The notes: generated by a model not told the origin, from the sequence alone. A stretch of DNA of 64,000 bases from Centrapalus pauciflorus (GCA_020465985.1 JAANYP010004337.1:777001-841000); one strand, 5' to 3'; counted from the first letter of the stretch, positions 37,731-54,932 are shown. A program made the numbers and translations.

Positions 37731-39051
37731 CAGGGCCGGTACAATCAATTTTGGGGCCCTGGACAGAAAATTAAAAAAGGCTTGCAATGTACAACCTTGA
37801 AGCCTAGTTCAAAATCTATGGTACGGCGAAATAGTGTTCGATCTCTAAACAAAGTTCAAAACTAATGATATGCCAAATAGTGTTCGACCTCAAAATCAAG
37901 TTCAAAATCTATGGTACGGCAAAATAGCGTTCGACCTCCAGACAACGTTCAAAACCTATGGTATGGCCAAATAGTGTTCGACCTCGAAACCGAGTTCAAC
38001 CTGTGATATGGCCAAATAGTATTCAACCTTGAAACCAAGTTCAAAACCTATACTTTCCAAAAGAAAAGACTATGTAGTTGATGATCAAGCAAATAGTTTA
38101 CGACTCGAAAACCAAGTTCACAACCCATAACCAAATCACATTTAAGCCACTAAATGAAGAATAAACAGAATTTTATGAAACATATGCAAGAGCAATGAAA
38201 CATACTTCTTTTAAAAACATGTAAGGAAGAGAAATTATAACATTTTCATCGAGAGCCTCTTGCAAGAAACTTTGGTTTTGAATGATTCTTCTTGTTCCTC
38301 TTTCCTTGTCTTTTCTTTATTTTGTGCCAACCACTTGTTTCTTCCTACCTTTCGATTTTGCAAATGTTGTGGTCACGTCCTTCAACTTACAGCAACAACA
38401 AGGAAGATTAAAACACCATAATAAGAAAACAAATGAAAGATAAAAGTATCAAAGAAACAGATTTGGTGAAAACATCAAACAACCAAATTGAAGACATAAC
38501 AAGTCACAAAGATCAAGAAACTTGTAGACTCGCTGAGAACATCAAACTATCATGAATGAAAGATTTTGAATTTCAGACCCAATCAATCAGATTGATTCTA
38601 CCCCTAAAGGATTTCTATTTCAACCAAACCAAACTAATTGAATTGGTTCAATCCCGTGACTTGAGAAATCGAATTCGTTACATAAAAACACACTAATTTT
38701 GATGAATTAGAATTTAGAAAGAGTCAAAGAGATAGAGATCAACAACGTGAGGAATCAAACTGAAAATATGTTACTTATCTGTTGATTTCGAATACCCAAC
38801 TGTCGCCCTCGACTTTGTCTCCGACTTTTCGCAAATCGCAAATAGCAATCGTCCCCCTAGTCTTCGGAAATCGCAGACAGCGGATGCCCTATGTGGCGAC
38901 GGCTTTCAATCTTCCGAGATTATCATTTTTTTGGGCTAATTTTCATGGGCTAACTTATACATATAAACACATTTGGAAATTTTTCTGAGGCCCTTAAATT
39001 TTTGAGGCCCTGTGACAAGACCCACGTTGCCCCTCCCTTTCACCGGGCCTG
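37731..39051. mobile_element. hAT-type non-autonomous element with internal minisatellite
   Basis: Ends are CAGGGCCGGT at the left and ACCGGGCCTG at the right. A perfect 8-bp duplication CCCATTTT lies at 37723-37730 and 39052-39059. Inside, about five 46-bp units (ATAGTGTTCGACCTC) lie at 37800-38060. No transposase. The ends relate it to 8391-9181. Confidence 0.85.
37800..38060. repeat. 46-bp minisatellite, about five copies
   Basis: AATAGTGTTCGACCTC-like motifs start near 37831, 37877, 37924, 37971 and 38016, a spacing of 45-47 bp. Confidence 0.85.
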
Positions 39052-39144
39052 CCCATTTTTCTCTCTTAAAAATATTCTAATAAATTAAAATATGTTAACA
39101 ATTAAAATTAAAATAATTTCACCTCCAATTGTCTCAGGATCTAC

Positions 39145-39796
39145 TAGATCTGACAATTCGTGTATTCGTGTCGTGTAACAGGTCAGACACGAATTTTACA
39201 CGATACGAATTTGCCAAATCTGTACACGACACGAAATAAAAAACGTGTCTGGTTATCAAACCTGTACACGACACAAAAAAAATTCGTGTTACCTGTGACA
39301 CGACACGCAATTTAGCCGTGTCACACATAAACACGAATAAATAACTTGTAAACAAATTAGACACGAATTTTTAACAAAAGTATGAACTTATAAATCCAAA
39401 ATTCCATCTTCCAAAACATCTAATTCCAAGTTTCCAACATCCAAAACATATAAATCCAAGTTCTCACAAAATATATAATTCCAAATCATAGATGTTATTT
39501 TGAACATGAAATTAATGACTTGGTCAAAATGTTTTAAAACCCTAATTTTATTTGAATTTCGTGTCTTAGACGTGTCAGACATGTCATCTATGTCACACGT
39601 ATTTTACACGTGTCTTATACGTGTTTATACAGGTAAGTTCGTGTTTGACACGTGTAAAACACGAAACACGAATTTCAAAAACAGGTCAACCTGTTTTGAC
39701 ACGAAACATGAATTTAGCAAACCTATACACGAAAATTTTGTGTCGTATACGTGTCGTGTCTGTCGTATCGTGTCGTGTCCCATATTGCCAGGTCTA
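39145..39796. mobile_element. hAT-type element with GTGTCGTGT-rich ends
   Basis: Ends are TAGATCTGACAAT and ATTGCCAGGTCTA, with a perfect 8-bp duplication GGATCTAC at 39137-39144 and 39797-39804. Subterminal DNA is dense in ACACGA and GTGTCGTGT repeats in both orientations. It is non-coding. Confidence 0.85.
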
Positions 39797-39869
39797 GGAT
39801 CTACCGAAGTGAAAGTTTGTACAAACACAATGTAAGTAATCGACTTTATCTATTTATAAATTTATTATC

Positions 39870-39872
<3 letters not shown>

Positions 39873-39944
<72 letters not shown>
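39873..39944. repeat. (TA)n left of element F
   Basis: TA run of about 72 bp. Confidence 0.95.
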
Positions 39945-39948
<4 letters not shown>

Positions 39949-41224
39949 TGGGATCATTGCAAAACCTTAATTTAGTGCAGAACCATAGAACCAATCTAAA
40001 CCATTAGATTATAATATAACACTAGGGATAAGATGGTAATTATACAATTAACATTGAATTAATAGCAGCCTACCAAGTTTGACTGTCCACTTTGACTTTT
40101 TTTTTTACTCTTTTAATATATAATGGACATGCAGTGTTGCATCGACGTTAAATATACGATATCAAAGTGTTCATTCGACATCGAATGGTCGTATGGGTAA
40201 AAAAAATTTACGAAAAATAAACACGTAAATTTTTTTTCAAAAAAATATATTCATGACCGTTCTCGTTAAATCCACCAACTTTGACTACTAATTTTGACTA
40301 TTATTTATCTCTGTTAATAATGAACGTATATGCAGTGTTGCATCGACGTTAAATATACGGTATCAAAGTGTTCATTCGATATCGAATGATCTCATGATCT
40401 CACCATGATATATTGCATCGTGGTCTGGGTAAAATTTTTTTTACGAAAAATAAAAAAATATATATCTTAACCGTTCTCGTTAAATCCACCAACTTTGACT
40501 ACTAATTGTTACTATTATTTTGGCTCTGTTAGTAATGAACGTATATGCAATGTTGCATTGACGTTAAATATACGATATCAAAGTGTTCATTCGATATCGA
40601 ATGATCTCATGATCTCACCATGATATATTGCATCGTGGTCTGGGTAAAAATTTTTTTACGAAAAATAAAAAATATATATCATAACCGTTCTCGTTAAATC
40701 TACCAACTTTGACTACTAATTGTGACTATTATTTTAGCTCTGTTAATAATGAGCGTATATGCAGTGTTGCATTGACGTTAAATATACGATATCAAAGTGT
40801 TCATTCGATATCGAATGATCTCATTATCTCACCATGATATATTGCATCGTGGTCTGGGTAATTTTTTTTTTACGAAAAATAAACACGTAAAATTTTTTCG
40901 AAAAAAATATATCATGACCGGTCTCGTTTTAAAGAGTATAAAATTCTCGTTTTTATGGTATAATTTTTTTGATTTAAAAATTAATAATATTAATGTTATT
41001 TTAATTTAAAGAAAAAATATATTTATTTTGCTAATGTCAATCTTTTTGCTATTTCCAATCTTTTCCTTTTTTACCCCTCCAAGAATTAAAATATCACTAT
41101 TACCAATCTTTTTTTCACTAATTCCAAACTTAACTATTTTAATCAAGACCATTAGATTATTTTAATCTATGGACGATATTGGTTCTACAGTTCTACACTA
41201 AATTTAGGTTCTGCAATGATCTCA

Positions 41225-41226
<2 letters not shown>
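39945..41226. mobile_element. TA-flanked element F with four internal tandem units
   Basis: The termini are TATAG-GGTTGG-GATC and, inverted, TATAG-AGATGA-GATC, followed by ATTGCAAAACC or ATTGCAGAACC and a shared TTAGTGCAGAACC-like stretch. Both ends touch (TA)n. No coding frame. Confidence 0.85.
40131..40930. repeat. Tandem repeat of about 201-215 bp, four copies
   Basis: GCAGTGTTGCATCGACGTT-like sequence starts at 40131, 40332, 40547 and 40761. Each unit includes ATACGATATCAAAGTGTTC and a GTTCTCGTTAAATC block. It fills element F. Confidence 0.9.

Positions 41227-41308
<82 letters not shown>
41227..41308. repeat. (TA)n spacer between F and G
   Basis: TA run with one TG interruption near 41300. 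Confidence 0.95.
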
Positions 41309-41937
41309 GATTGAGGTTCGATTGAGAACTTTTGTGCATCGAATCACCATTGAGAACTTTTGTGCATCGGACTATATACCAAGGGTGCACAAAGGGCATT
41401 TATGGTATATTAAATGTATGGAATTTATTTTTGAATTTAAATGTTTTTAAGATAATTAATAGCTAAATTTGGTATGAAAATCACCATTAACTTCTTTCCT
41501 AAAATCACTTCATCTTTCTCTCTCTCCTCTCTCTTAGCTCCCTCTTGATTTTGGAAGATATGAACGATATGCATGATTTATGTTTGTATGAACGATTCAT
41601 TTTGTATTTTGATGTATTTTGATTTTGGAATAGATTAACGATATGCATGATTTATTTTTGGAAGAGATGAACGATATGCAAGAAAAGATGAACGATATGC
41701 ATGTATTTTGGTGTATTTTGAATTTGTATTATTTTTGTTAATTTTGGAAGTGTAATAATTAAATAAGGATTGCATAATTCCTATTTTACCCCTCCGCGAA
41801 TTTCATTATGTGCACTTGATGCATAAAACTTTCTATTTAATTACCTTTTTGCCATTTGATCTAACTCACACATTCTTTTCATCCAAGGGCCAATGGAGGT
41901 TCTTTTGTGCCTCGATGCATAAAAGTTCTCATGTATA
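41309..41937. mobile_element. TA-flanked element G
   Basis: The left terminus is TATAG-ATTGAG-GTTC then GATTGAGAACTTTTGTGCAT. The inverted right side has ATGAGAACTTTTATGCATCG and AAAGAACCTCCATTGG but lacks a clean TATAG-N6-GWTC, so that end is probably eroded. GAACTTTTGTGCATCG is directly duplicated at the left. Confidence 0.6.
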
Positions 41938-42005
41938 AATATATATGTATGTATGTATAAATATATATGTATGTATGTATATATACATATACATTTTTAC
42001 ACACA

Positions 42006-44812
<2,807 letters not shown>

Positions 44813-45093
44813 CTCCCTCCGTCCCAAAATAATTGTCTACATTTGACATTTGAAGCAATTCTTTCTCAACTTTGACATTTGAAGCAATTCTTTCTCAACT
44901 TTGACATTAAATATTTTTCTTTGTGTTATATAATATGTTATGCAAAATATATGACAGGATTTGGTTTTAAAGGAATTTTCATGGGTAAAATTTTCATCAA
45001 GTATTATATAACACAAACTAATATATTTGAGGTCAAAGTTGAAAAAAAAGACTTCAAAAGTCAAATGTAGACAATTATTTGAGACGGATGGAG
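44813..45093. mobile_element. Stowaway-type MITE
   Basis: Begins CTCCCTCCGTCCC and ends GACGGATGGAG, with TA on both sides, the classic Stowaway (Tc1/mariner) signature. Inverted arms contain TTTGACATTTGAAG and GACTTCAAAAGTCAAAT. The left arm has a short internal duplication. Confidence 0.9.
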
Positions 45094-45324
45094 TAATACT
45101 TATACAATTGTATTTAAGGTGGTGTATAAAATACAGGGTCATTATTATTCAAGCATTCGTGAAGAAAGAATGCATATTTTCTAAAAATATATTCAGGATA
45201 TAAAATGTTTAATAGTAAATTAGTTTAATTTATGTCAAAATAATATTTTAAAATAAAAATATATTTGTTTTTAACTCAACATGTAAAAAACCAATTGATA
45301 TAACATTAATAACAATTTTCTTGA

Positions 45325-45400
45325 AGTCAAGAGGGCTTGAACCCATGACCTCTTCCATCACAAAGAACAATCCAACCAACCAAGCTACAAATCTTTTCTT
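45325..45400 (-). repeat. tRNA-like / SINE relic
   Basis: Minus-strand TAGCTTGGTTGG (A-box-like) and GGTTCAAGCCC (B-box-like) with a spacing of about 40 nt. No convincing cloverleaf is formed. Confidence 0.45.
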
Positions 45401-48400
45401 TAAAATATTACACAAAGTTGTATATATTAGTATTTTAGTTTTACTATTCCTATTAATAGCTTATGAATAGTAACATTTACTTGGTAAATGTTATTATTAT
45501 AATTACAAGTATATTTGAAGGAACCTTCCCTTTCCTTACCCAAGATGTAATATGCAGTCTATGCCTATGACCAAGTAAACCAATGAGCACCCATAACCAT
45601 AAATACTTACGTACAAGGGCTAAGTAGTCAGTCAATTGGTCCATTACTTCTTCAGTCCTTCAACGTTTTCATTTTTGTCAACATTTTGTCATTTTTTTCT
45701 TTTAAGTTTATATTTAAATCGTTACACACAAGTCAATCATAAAATACAATCATAGACATTTTACTTCTTAACGAAATCATAGAAATCACTCAAAGATAAA
45801 ATTATTTGTTAATGATTCCATTAAAGGGTATACAACATGACCTTAATGTTAATATGGAAGGTTTGGCGTATCTACGGAGGCCGCTTACTAGAACCAATTG
45901 TAATTTAATTAACTGATACAAACGTAATTTTCGTTTGAGATGTATGATATATCACAGTGTTACCTTCACGATGGACGTAGTAAAAACCCATTGGAAAATG
46001 GATTTGTTTCCTTATATATATTAGTTTGAAATAGTGAGTTTGCATGCTTTACGTAAACATATTGTCTATGGAAAAACAATTATCGAGTTCGGTTGGCTCC
46101 TACCACACATACATAAATCCGCCCCTGCTTATCAAACTTTTCTTTCTGTTGTAATTTGCTTGCTTAACGTGTGCACTCTTAAACTCCTTTTTAACAAGAC
46201 AGAGAGTTTTCTTAACTTGAATTTGCACCATATATTAAGGGGATGGTCTTACATAAAAAACGGTAACAATGTCTTCTTTATCAAACTTACGTTTTTCATG
46301 TACTTTTTAATTTTAACAAATTCTACTTCTAACTAGAGGATCCATTGAGACCATCATATAATATAATGTAATCACTTCGGAACGATATAAAGAATATTCA
46401 AATTGGAACTAAGATTAATGAGATAGCGATGCTTAAAGTTTGGTATATGAAACCGGCGGAAAAACTCATTTTGGGTGATAAGTTTGTCCCACATATGGAT
46501 AACTAAACCTAAGATGAGTTTATATAGAATCTTGACAAGTATGATTAACATGTTCATAGGTTTTGACTTCAATACCTACTCACACGCATGGAGGTACAAA
46601 TCATGGTTCAAACTTCGAACAATTGTAAACCATTGAACTCGTGTGCATTTGCACCACGAATGCAACTCTGAAAATTCAGGTTCATATTTTGTCTAATGAT
46701 AAGATCAAAAGTGATTGTTCAGTTACTTTTAGAGTTATTAGGTCTTTTTATTACAATCAAATTAACTAAAGCTACTCGTGTCTTTCTTCTCTTCTACAAG
46801 ATAAATAGATAACAAAAAATGTTAACACCATTGACAGTTTGACACTTGTGAAATAGCATACGCACTTGAGATAAATGTTGTTGCGTCTTTCCATGTTGAA
46901 GTACACAAAGAATTCAGACAATTGTTCAGACTAGTTGGTTAACTCCGACATTACACATTGGTTTGGCTGTTGTACTCTGAAAAACATACTTGAATATATT
47001 TTAAGGGAATCATCTCTAACACGAGTCATAGTCTTCTTATTCGGTATTGCATAGCATATTTACAAAATAAAAGTGTTGTTTGAATTTATAAAAGGATAGT
47101 GTATGTTTGATGCATAAACTATTAGCAAGTTATCTTAAATAACATCATTTTTAATTAACAGTAAACTAAAAATAATCTTTGGAAAAAAAAAAAAAACTTA
47201 GGATCAACAAATCAATAATTAAGCACATGTCCATGCCCATAGTCTTGATTAATTAATAAACTACTCCTGTGTAATGTGTATTGAAATCCATATTTAATTC
47301 ATATGGATAAATTAATTGTATAAGTAAACGTGTCTCTAGACCATATATATCTATCATCATAACCATTTGTTTTAATGTCCTTAATAGTTAATACTTATTA
47401 AAAATTATATTATAGTCTTCATAAAAAAATTATCGTCTTCAATTTAACTGTTATGGTTGATATAGAATTTTATAAGCTCTAAAAAAGCATAGTAATTACA
47501 TCGATTTTACTCGTTTAGAATTATGTCGACCATCTTAAAGTAATTTTTTATTATAATATGTTGTAATGCAAATAAAAACATTTATTATTTTACATGTTTG
47601 TCCACGTTCTTTGCAAATTGACAAGTGGGTTGAAATTGAATATGGCATGTTGGCAACCCCCAGCCCCACCCACACACCTATAGAATCAGGTTCACATAAG
47701 AATTTTTTTATTTCATGAAAACGTATAAAATTATGGATGCGTAAATGTTAGCATGAAATGAATAAATTTATCAAATGTATAAATTTTGATGTCAAATGCA
47801 TAATTTTATATATCAGATGCACAAATTTTAACGTCATGTTACTGCGGAATTAAGCCGTTCCATATAATCGTGTGTGTGTATTCTAGAAGTTATATTTGTG
47901 ACAAAGTCTTCGCAGATCTCTACTTCAAATTACATGGTCTTAAATGGTGTCCTAAATTAATTAATTATCTTCACTCCATTAGTTACACTTGGACCCCTAC
48001 ACAAGGAGGAATTTTAATATTGTTACCCTTGTATCTCACTATTTATTTTAACTTCTCCTTTATAACATACTTGTTGGCTAAGCGGAAAAGATCGAACTAC
48101 GAATGTAAAGGGTTGTGAACATTTGAGAAATCCAAAATATTATAGTAGCAATTAGCAAATAACATCCTCCCATTTTACGATAAGCAAAATTTTATTGACT
48201 AAAACACTATTCATAAATGGATTTCTTTAAAACGTGCCTTTTACATCCATAATTAAATATTAACTATAATTGAGATATGCTAATGTATTCAAGAGATGGA
48301 AAAAACATAAATAATTATTAAGTAAAAAAACTTTTTAATTTTTTTTAAAAATAAAATGAAAATTTTCGTCAACTAAACACAAGATATGGATGGACGATGG

Positions 48401-49877
48401 TTAGTACAAAAGTCAATATGGATTATTTCGAATTCGAAGTAATATATAATTTTGTCAGTGGATCTAAAAAGCCCAGGGAAGTAATCCAATGTGGACCCAT
48501 GATGGACTTACTAATATGCGACATGGACACGCGCTTGCCACCAGGACGGACCATTATATAGACGCCTCAACTAACTGGACCAATATTTTATTTAAATAAA
48601 GTCTAGAAATATTTTTATCATCCGATGTAATATATACCTTTTAAAACATATAGGATGCACATAAATAATATATTATATATGCTTTTATAAAAAAAATGAC
48701 ATGGTTGCTATGATACTGTCTTTTATTTATGACCCGGTAACTGGCAAGACACGTCCAAATAAAAGCATGAATTAGCTGAAAATTAGATAGAATTGAAACC
48801 AAAAATAAACATTCTATTTTAATCAAAGTTACGATTATATTCTTGTGTGTAATCCTTCTAGTTTTATATGTTACAAAATGTACACTCGAAAGATATACAA
48901 TAAAAAAAGACAACATATATGATCACAACATGTATATTTCTTTTTGTAGGACACATCTGACTTCATTGAAGCATTATCAACTAGAACATGACATGTATAA
49001 TGAATAAACCATCCTCGGGCTAATAGATGTGACCGGTTGATAAAATGTACGTGATTCATTGATTCGAGCATAACATATGTTCAACTAAATATTCAAGTAT
49101 ATTTATCTATACTTAATAAACTAAAAATACTATTATTATTATTATAAGCATAAGAGAATGTACATGAACTAAAAACATTAAAAGAAGAATGGTGATTGGT
49201 GATTCATGATTGTTAGTTTATAGACAAAATGACAATTTTCATGTGGTTTGATGGTTTATCCGGCTTTAGTCTTATAGCCTTGATAATCCAAAATTTCATC
49301 CATATTTTGCTAATTATGTCCGGTTTTGGTCTCTTTTAAAGCTAAGCGGTTTCATGTGTGTTGCAATTTTATTTTTGAAGTATGTTTAAGAATCCTTTTC
49401 TTTCATACGGAATACGTACATGTATTGTTTTTTTTTTTGTGCATAATCCTCTCTTGATTAGGAACATTTGCACATTAATATGCCCGGCATCGTTCTATTA
49501 GTTTCCATAGACTATTAAAATTCCATGCGTAATTAGATATTGATCTTGCTCAAAACGTTAAGTCAAAACGTCAAAGTATAAACCAGTAAATTAAAAAATC
49601 TATTATTTGATAAAATAAAGATGGAATGTAATATTTGTAATCTTCATAGTTCATGTTCCCTCATTTTGAATGGTCTTGACGTCTCAATGTGTGAGAGATG
49701 GATTATGACCCAAATAATAATAGTATTAACCAGTTGCTTATTTGATATTGGGCTGACAAATATTAGCCCATTAGCCAACTAGAAATTTCTCAGCAATATT
49801 CTTTGTAAATGTTCATTCACCTTTTATTTTATTTTTAATTCTAATATTTCCGAATGTTATAGAAATTACAACATTAT

Positions 49878-49899
49878 TTATTATTATTATTATTATTAC

Positions 49900-49936
<37 letters not shown>
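49878..49936. repeat. (ATT)n microsatellite
   Basis: Nearly uninterrupted ATT trinucleotides with one ACT variant. Confidence 0.9.
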
Positions 49937-49944
<8 letters not shown>

Positions 49945-50799
49945 GTTAGTGAATTAATATGCATGTTTTTCTTATTTCTTAAGAATATTTAGATTTTTAT
50001 AATATCCCAAGCACACACATGCATGCATATATGTAATTTTTTTTTTGTAAGTTTTTAGGGATGTATTTGAATTTTAATGATTAGATTACATCAAAATTAC
50101 GGATAGGTATAGATCAATAATTAAAATCAATATAAATGGTAGGCATAGGCTACATTTTTAAAACTTAAACTTTAATGTTAATAGTTATTACTTAATGTTT
50201 ACAAGTGACACTATAACTCATTGATAGGTATGTTTTAGTTTGCAAAGGAATGATGACGATATACAATATTAAAAACGAGTTATAGACAGCAAACTGATCC
50301 ACACAGATTCAAGATTAACAACCGATTAGATTTTGAGTTATAAGTATATATTTGACTAAACACTCAATTATTTTTATTTTTAACTTAACTACTAAACAAC
50401 TTCTTTCTTTCGTTTCAATGAAATAATAGTACCGGTATCACCGGTTTTATATATTTTAAAAGGTAACTTATTTTACATATTTTCATTTTTGAAGTTATTT
50501 TTTTATACTTGAGGTAGCTAGCCGACACACTCTTTCTAATTGACATGGGACTTAGATCAACGCATACACATACACACACCTCCGCCGATACTTATACATA
50601 TTCAAACACAAACTTACACATAAACGATTGGGAAGATCGAAGAAGGTTTTTATTTCCAAACCCTTTTACAATTCTATATTGATTGTGATTTTGAACAAAC
50701 ATACACACACATCACACATCTCTGGTGAGCGCACGTCTTTGCTCTCTGATTTAGCATTTTATTGCAAGTTAGTATTCGATTTTGTTAGATAATATAAGG

Positions 50800-51178
50800 C
50801 AATGTTTGTTATGCGATAATTGGAGATAGAATGTAATAAATCATTTTGACAGTATGAAAAAAATTTGTTCGTTTACCCTATTGTTACAGAATGAATAATT
50901 ACGTAAGGAATGTGATTCTTTTTACATCTCTTGATTTTCATTCGTCGATGATATGGTTATTTTTTTCATTCTCTCAAAGAATGAATGGAGCTTTAATAAT
51001 TTTACAGTTATTTTTATTAGTTTGATTTCATTCATGGTAATAACTCATTTCATTGCAATGATATAAACAAACACGACAACAAACCGTGATTCATTCCATT
51101 ACGTCGTCAACTCTATTACCTTGTTCATTCCTATCATTAATTTATCGATTCATTACATTCAACCAAACAAACCCTGAT
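50800..51178. mobile_element. Possible hAT-like MITE
   Basis: CAATGTTTGTTATGCGATAA at the left and CCAAACAAACCCTG at the right are loosely inverted, and TAATGAATC-type motifs recur in both arms. No clean target duplication, so the ends are approximate. Confidence 0.4.
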
Positions 51179-51489
51179 AGTTTTAGGTTATTGTATAGGC
51201 TTGACGTCCCCTATTGTAGACGGATCAGGCCCTCTAGGGTTTCTTACGTAACATTGTTTTCTTTTTATAATTTAATATAATTATTTTTCTTCTAAAATTA
51301 TAATTAAGTATTTGGTTTACTATGTGTGGTTATTGGTTAATTCCAACTTTACTACAAGTAATTCGATCTCTAATCACGATTGATCGATCACACAAGCACA
51401 CACTTGTGAGATGATTAATTTTCCTACAATTGATCGAGAATATATATTGATGAGTGAGTATATATATTAGTCTTCCATTTAGGAGGTAG

Positions 51490-51782
51490 ACTTAGAGGCT
51501 GTTTGATTATATTTTCCATTAAGTGCCGTCTAGTTTTAGAGAGCTGTCTGGATTAAGTAATGCTGACTAGAGAAATTTTATTGGAAACAGATAAAAGGGG
51601 GGTGATATTGAAAAATAAATGGTCTGAATGGGAAACATATAGGGTCTCTTGGCTTATTAATTGGGCTGACCGAATTTGAGTTCTGATTTTAATAAGTCAT
51701 TATCAAACAAAGCTTATTTCAAATGGACTGACCGGATTTTTTTAGATTAAGCCTAATAAGTCGTTATCAAACAGCCCCTTAT
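51490..51782. mobile_element. Possible GGCTGTTTGAT-ended MITE
   Basis: GAGGCTGTTTGATTA at the left and TTATCAAACAGCCCCT at the right are inverted, with AATAAGTCATTATCAAACAA-like internal motifs. The target duplication is not clear. Confidence 0.5.
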
Positions 51783-52329
51783 TGTGAAGGGATAGAAGCA
51801 TGGATTTTCCAGATGGGGTTAGTCACTGCCCGGTGCCTAATCGGTTTTAAAAAAGGGTAATGCTGAATTAACCTTCATCTCTATGTTATTTAAACTCAAA
51901 CTTTTTTATTACATAATCATATCATTTTTATGATATATTTTAAAACTCGATAAATGTGTGTAACTATATTTATTTGAAAAACAAAATTTATTTAACAATC
52001 ACCAAAAATCAAGAAAGGACTCCATGATTGAGATTGAAAAAATCTCCAGATAAAACATTTTCTTTTTTTGAAACATCAGATGTTAGTGATTAGTTGTTAG
52101 CACCATTGTTAATTAGACACCTTGAGGGTAAAGACCAAACCTTACACCTCCACTGATGCAGCGTAGCAAATGGAAAAATGGACTAGTCTGTTGATTCAAA
52201 GAATTTCAGACTAACCTCTACCAAAAGTCTTGATTCCGTAGAATACCAAACAATTGGACTTCAAACAACCGATTTTAAACTCACAAAATTTGGAAAATGA
52301 GAAAGTTTTCTTAATTCATAATCTGCCTT

Positions 52330-52770
52330 CTTACAATAGTTGAACATATTTTAAATAGAAATGGAAACCTGAAAACGGGTCAAAAAAACCCAACGGGTCG
52401 ACCCAGGAAACCAAAAAAAACCCAAAAACCCATAAAAATCATAAAAAAGCCCATAACTCTCATTACGGGTCGAATTTGGGCCAAAGAGTTTGTCACTGCA
52501 TGGAGCTCGAGCCAACGGTCGTCTGGACACCTGATTCGCCCCAAACGGAGACCCGAGTCAAAAGTTAGGGCATTTTCCGTTTAGCCCCTTTGATTACGGA
52601 TCCTGTCTTGGGCCTCCAGAAACAGGATGACCAGATCATCTACACTTGGGCATCATCCACCTAAGGAGAAATGTTCTTGTCAAAACTCGAACTCGAGAGC
52701 TCAACCAAGTGAAACCCCTCCCACCTTTAGTGGTGACCACTTGATCTAAGTCAAGTGGTTTCCAGATAAA
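52330..52770 (-). repeat. Moderately GC-rich repeat with tRNA-like part
   Basis: The minus strand near 52690-52760 has TAGATCAAGTGGT and GAGTTCGAG, resembling A and B boxes. The block 52370-52620 is less AT-rich than its surroundings and has ACGGGTC motifs. It may be a SINE or retroelement fragment; not identified. Confidence 0.4.
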
Positions 52771-52779
52771 ACATAGTTG

Positions 52780-53236
52780 TGTTTAGTAAAGGAAATTTAG
52801 TTATTTTTCAATTTCAGTTTTCAGTTTGTAGTTTAAAAAAAACAAAGGTTTCCATAAATAGTGAAAATTTGTTTAGACGATGAAGTTTTAGTTTTAGAAA
52901 ATGAGATAGATGATTATAAAGTAAGATAAATTAGGATAGATAATTAAAAGGTAAGAGAGAAAGAAAATATTAAAAGTAAATGTAGAGTATGTAATAGAAA
53001 AATAAGAGAGTTAATGAAAAATGATATTTTAAAAAATGAAACTAAAACTATTTATATTTACTTTTAATAATTTATTTCTTTCTCTTGCTTTTCTATCACA
53101 TATCTTATTTTCTCTTAAAACTAAAAATTCATCTAAACAAGTTCACTTTTGTTGGAAACCTTTGTTTTTTTCTTGATATCTATAAACTGAAAACTGAAAT
53201 CGAAAAATAACTAGTTTTCGTTCATTAAACACAACT
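52780..53236. mobile_element. Inverted-repeat MITE
   Basis: AGTTGTGTTTAGTAAAGGAA at the left is inverted at the right as TTCATTAAACACAACT. Arms also share CAGTTTTCAGTTT and AACAAAGGTTTCC. Target duplication uncertain. Confidence 0.65.
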
Positions 53237-54252
53237 TAGCTAAGGAATTGTTATTAATGAAACAAGTTTTCATTTTTTTTTTTTAAATGAGATGAAAATT
53301 TATAAAATTTTCAATACCTAAATATATCCATGACATCTCTCAAAAAGGCGCATAATTAAAGACATACAAATCTAGCAATACTAAATAGAAGAATGAACTT
53401 AATATGTGTTAAATTGTCATTATCAAGATGAAGAGATCCATAAGACATAAGTGGCGGTGACATAAATTGCCACTCTTGTTTTCCATTTAAAGCTGTGACC
53501 TTGTTTGAATTCATGGAAAAATATCTTCTAACTTTACAATCCTTCGATTATCAACCGAAACCGAAAAACCACATCTAAAATATCTTATGTCAGAATAATC
53601 AGATGTATGTTGCAAATAAGCTAGATTCCCCAATTTAATATTATCATGCTCTAATATTTTAAAAGGTTTTAACTATTATTAAATGATATATATATTTTTT
53701 GTCAACTTTGCTTTGCTCCATGGATATGGTAGAAAGACACCACAAAAAACACCAATGTTGATTATTAAATTGTTGCTTTTTTTAGGGTTTAACTTTACTC
53801 CATGGACATAGCAGAAAGACACCACAAGTATATATATATTTCAAAACTGGTAAAACACACGCACAACAACAACAAAAGAATTTTTCAACTATATATTTTT
53901 TTTCTAAAAAGTCCTTACCAACCGTTATAATAAAAAAATAATTTTATATGCACACCCTGACCTTGTTAATGTGAGAGCTGAGGAGATTAACTTTTAATTA
54001 TTAGGTCTGATCATGTCATTTACAACGATCATGTAAGTAAAAAAATATGTGATTAGTAAAAATTAAGTTGAGGGGTGTGCGTAAACCAATGCCAAAAAAA
54101 AGATAAAAGAAATCCTTTTAAATTATATATTTTATAAGTACAAGAATCCAATTAGAGTGGCCCTTCAAATCTTCAATCATGATATATTTCGGCTATAATT
54201 AAGTTCTCTTATAAATTTTATGATCATATGTCAAAACTATTATTCTGTCTAC
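53237..54252. other. Upstream region of the MAKR6-like gene
   Basis: No gene. A near-exact direct repeat CCATGGAYATRGYAGAAAGA occurs at about 53718 and 53802. TATA-like TTATAAATTT lies 40-45 bp before the ATG, and another candidate (TTTTATAAG) lies near 54130. Confidence 0.45.
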
Positions 54253-54898
54253 ATGGAAACCTCCCAAACTCTAACCATAGAAAGCTTCTCATACTCTTGG
54301 TTAATCAATCGAAAACCGTCACTCGATCTCGTCAGAGACGATCATGATACAATATTACATGAAAATTGTTCATCACTTGAAGAACCACAAAATTTCCATT
54401 TTGATCTTCCATTTGCATGCTCCAATCTTGTCCATGCTGATGAAATCTTTTTTGATGGACGGATGATTCCTACTCATACAAGGAGGGTTTATTCATCACC
54501 TACTTCACCCGCGATTCATTTCGATTCCAAGAATCCTTCCAAACTCACCAAAAAGTATCGTCAGTTTATTGCCAGTTGGCGTGTTTCGTCCAAAAGGTTG
54601 TTCCGAAAATGTATCGGCTTTCTGGTACCACGAAAAAGTAGACGAATTGTAGATAGTTCGACAAGATCAACATGCTGCGCCTTGTCGTCTTCTGTGCTTT
54701 CAAATGAACAACTTAACAAGACAAGTGAGTTTAACAAGAACTCATGCCTGTTGAGGAGAACAAAGAGTTGTAATGAAAATTCAACATTTGGATTTCATTA
54801 TATCTCATGTTCTTCCAAAAATAAGCCCTTTGATCATGATCATGAAAGATTGGTTCATGAGGCCATTGTTCATTGCAAAAATTCATTGGGTAATTGAT

Positions 54899-54932
<34 letters not shown>

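Larger units (their letters stand above)
45094..50799. other. Long gene-poor stretch
   Basis: No gene is supported across 5.7 kb. Items seen: a tRNA-like relic at 45325-45400 (minus; B box GGTTCAAGCCC), an (ATT)n run at about 49878-49936, and short frames at 46034, 47870 and 48641 without recognisable domains. Composition is uniformly AT-rich. Confidence 0.55.

Noticed and set aside
45094..50799. Short frames (46034-46336, 47870-48118, 48641-48916)
   Set aside because: No domain, no codon bias and no splice context; lengths are those expected by chance in AT-rich DNA.
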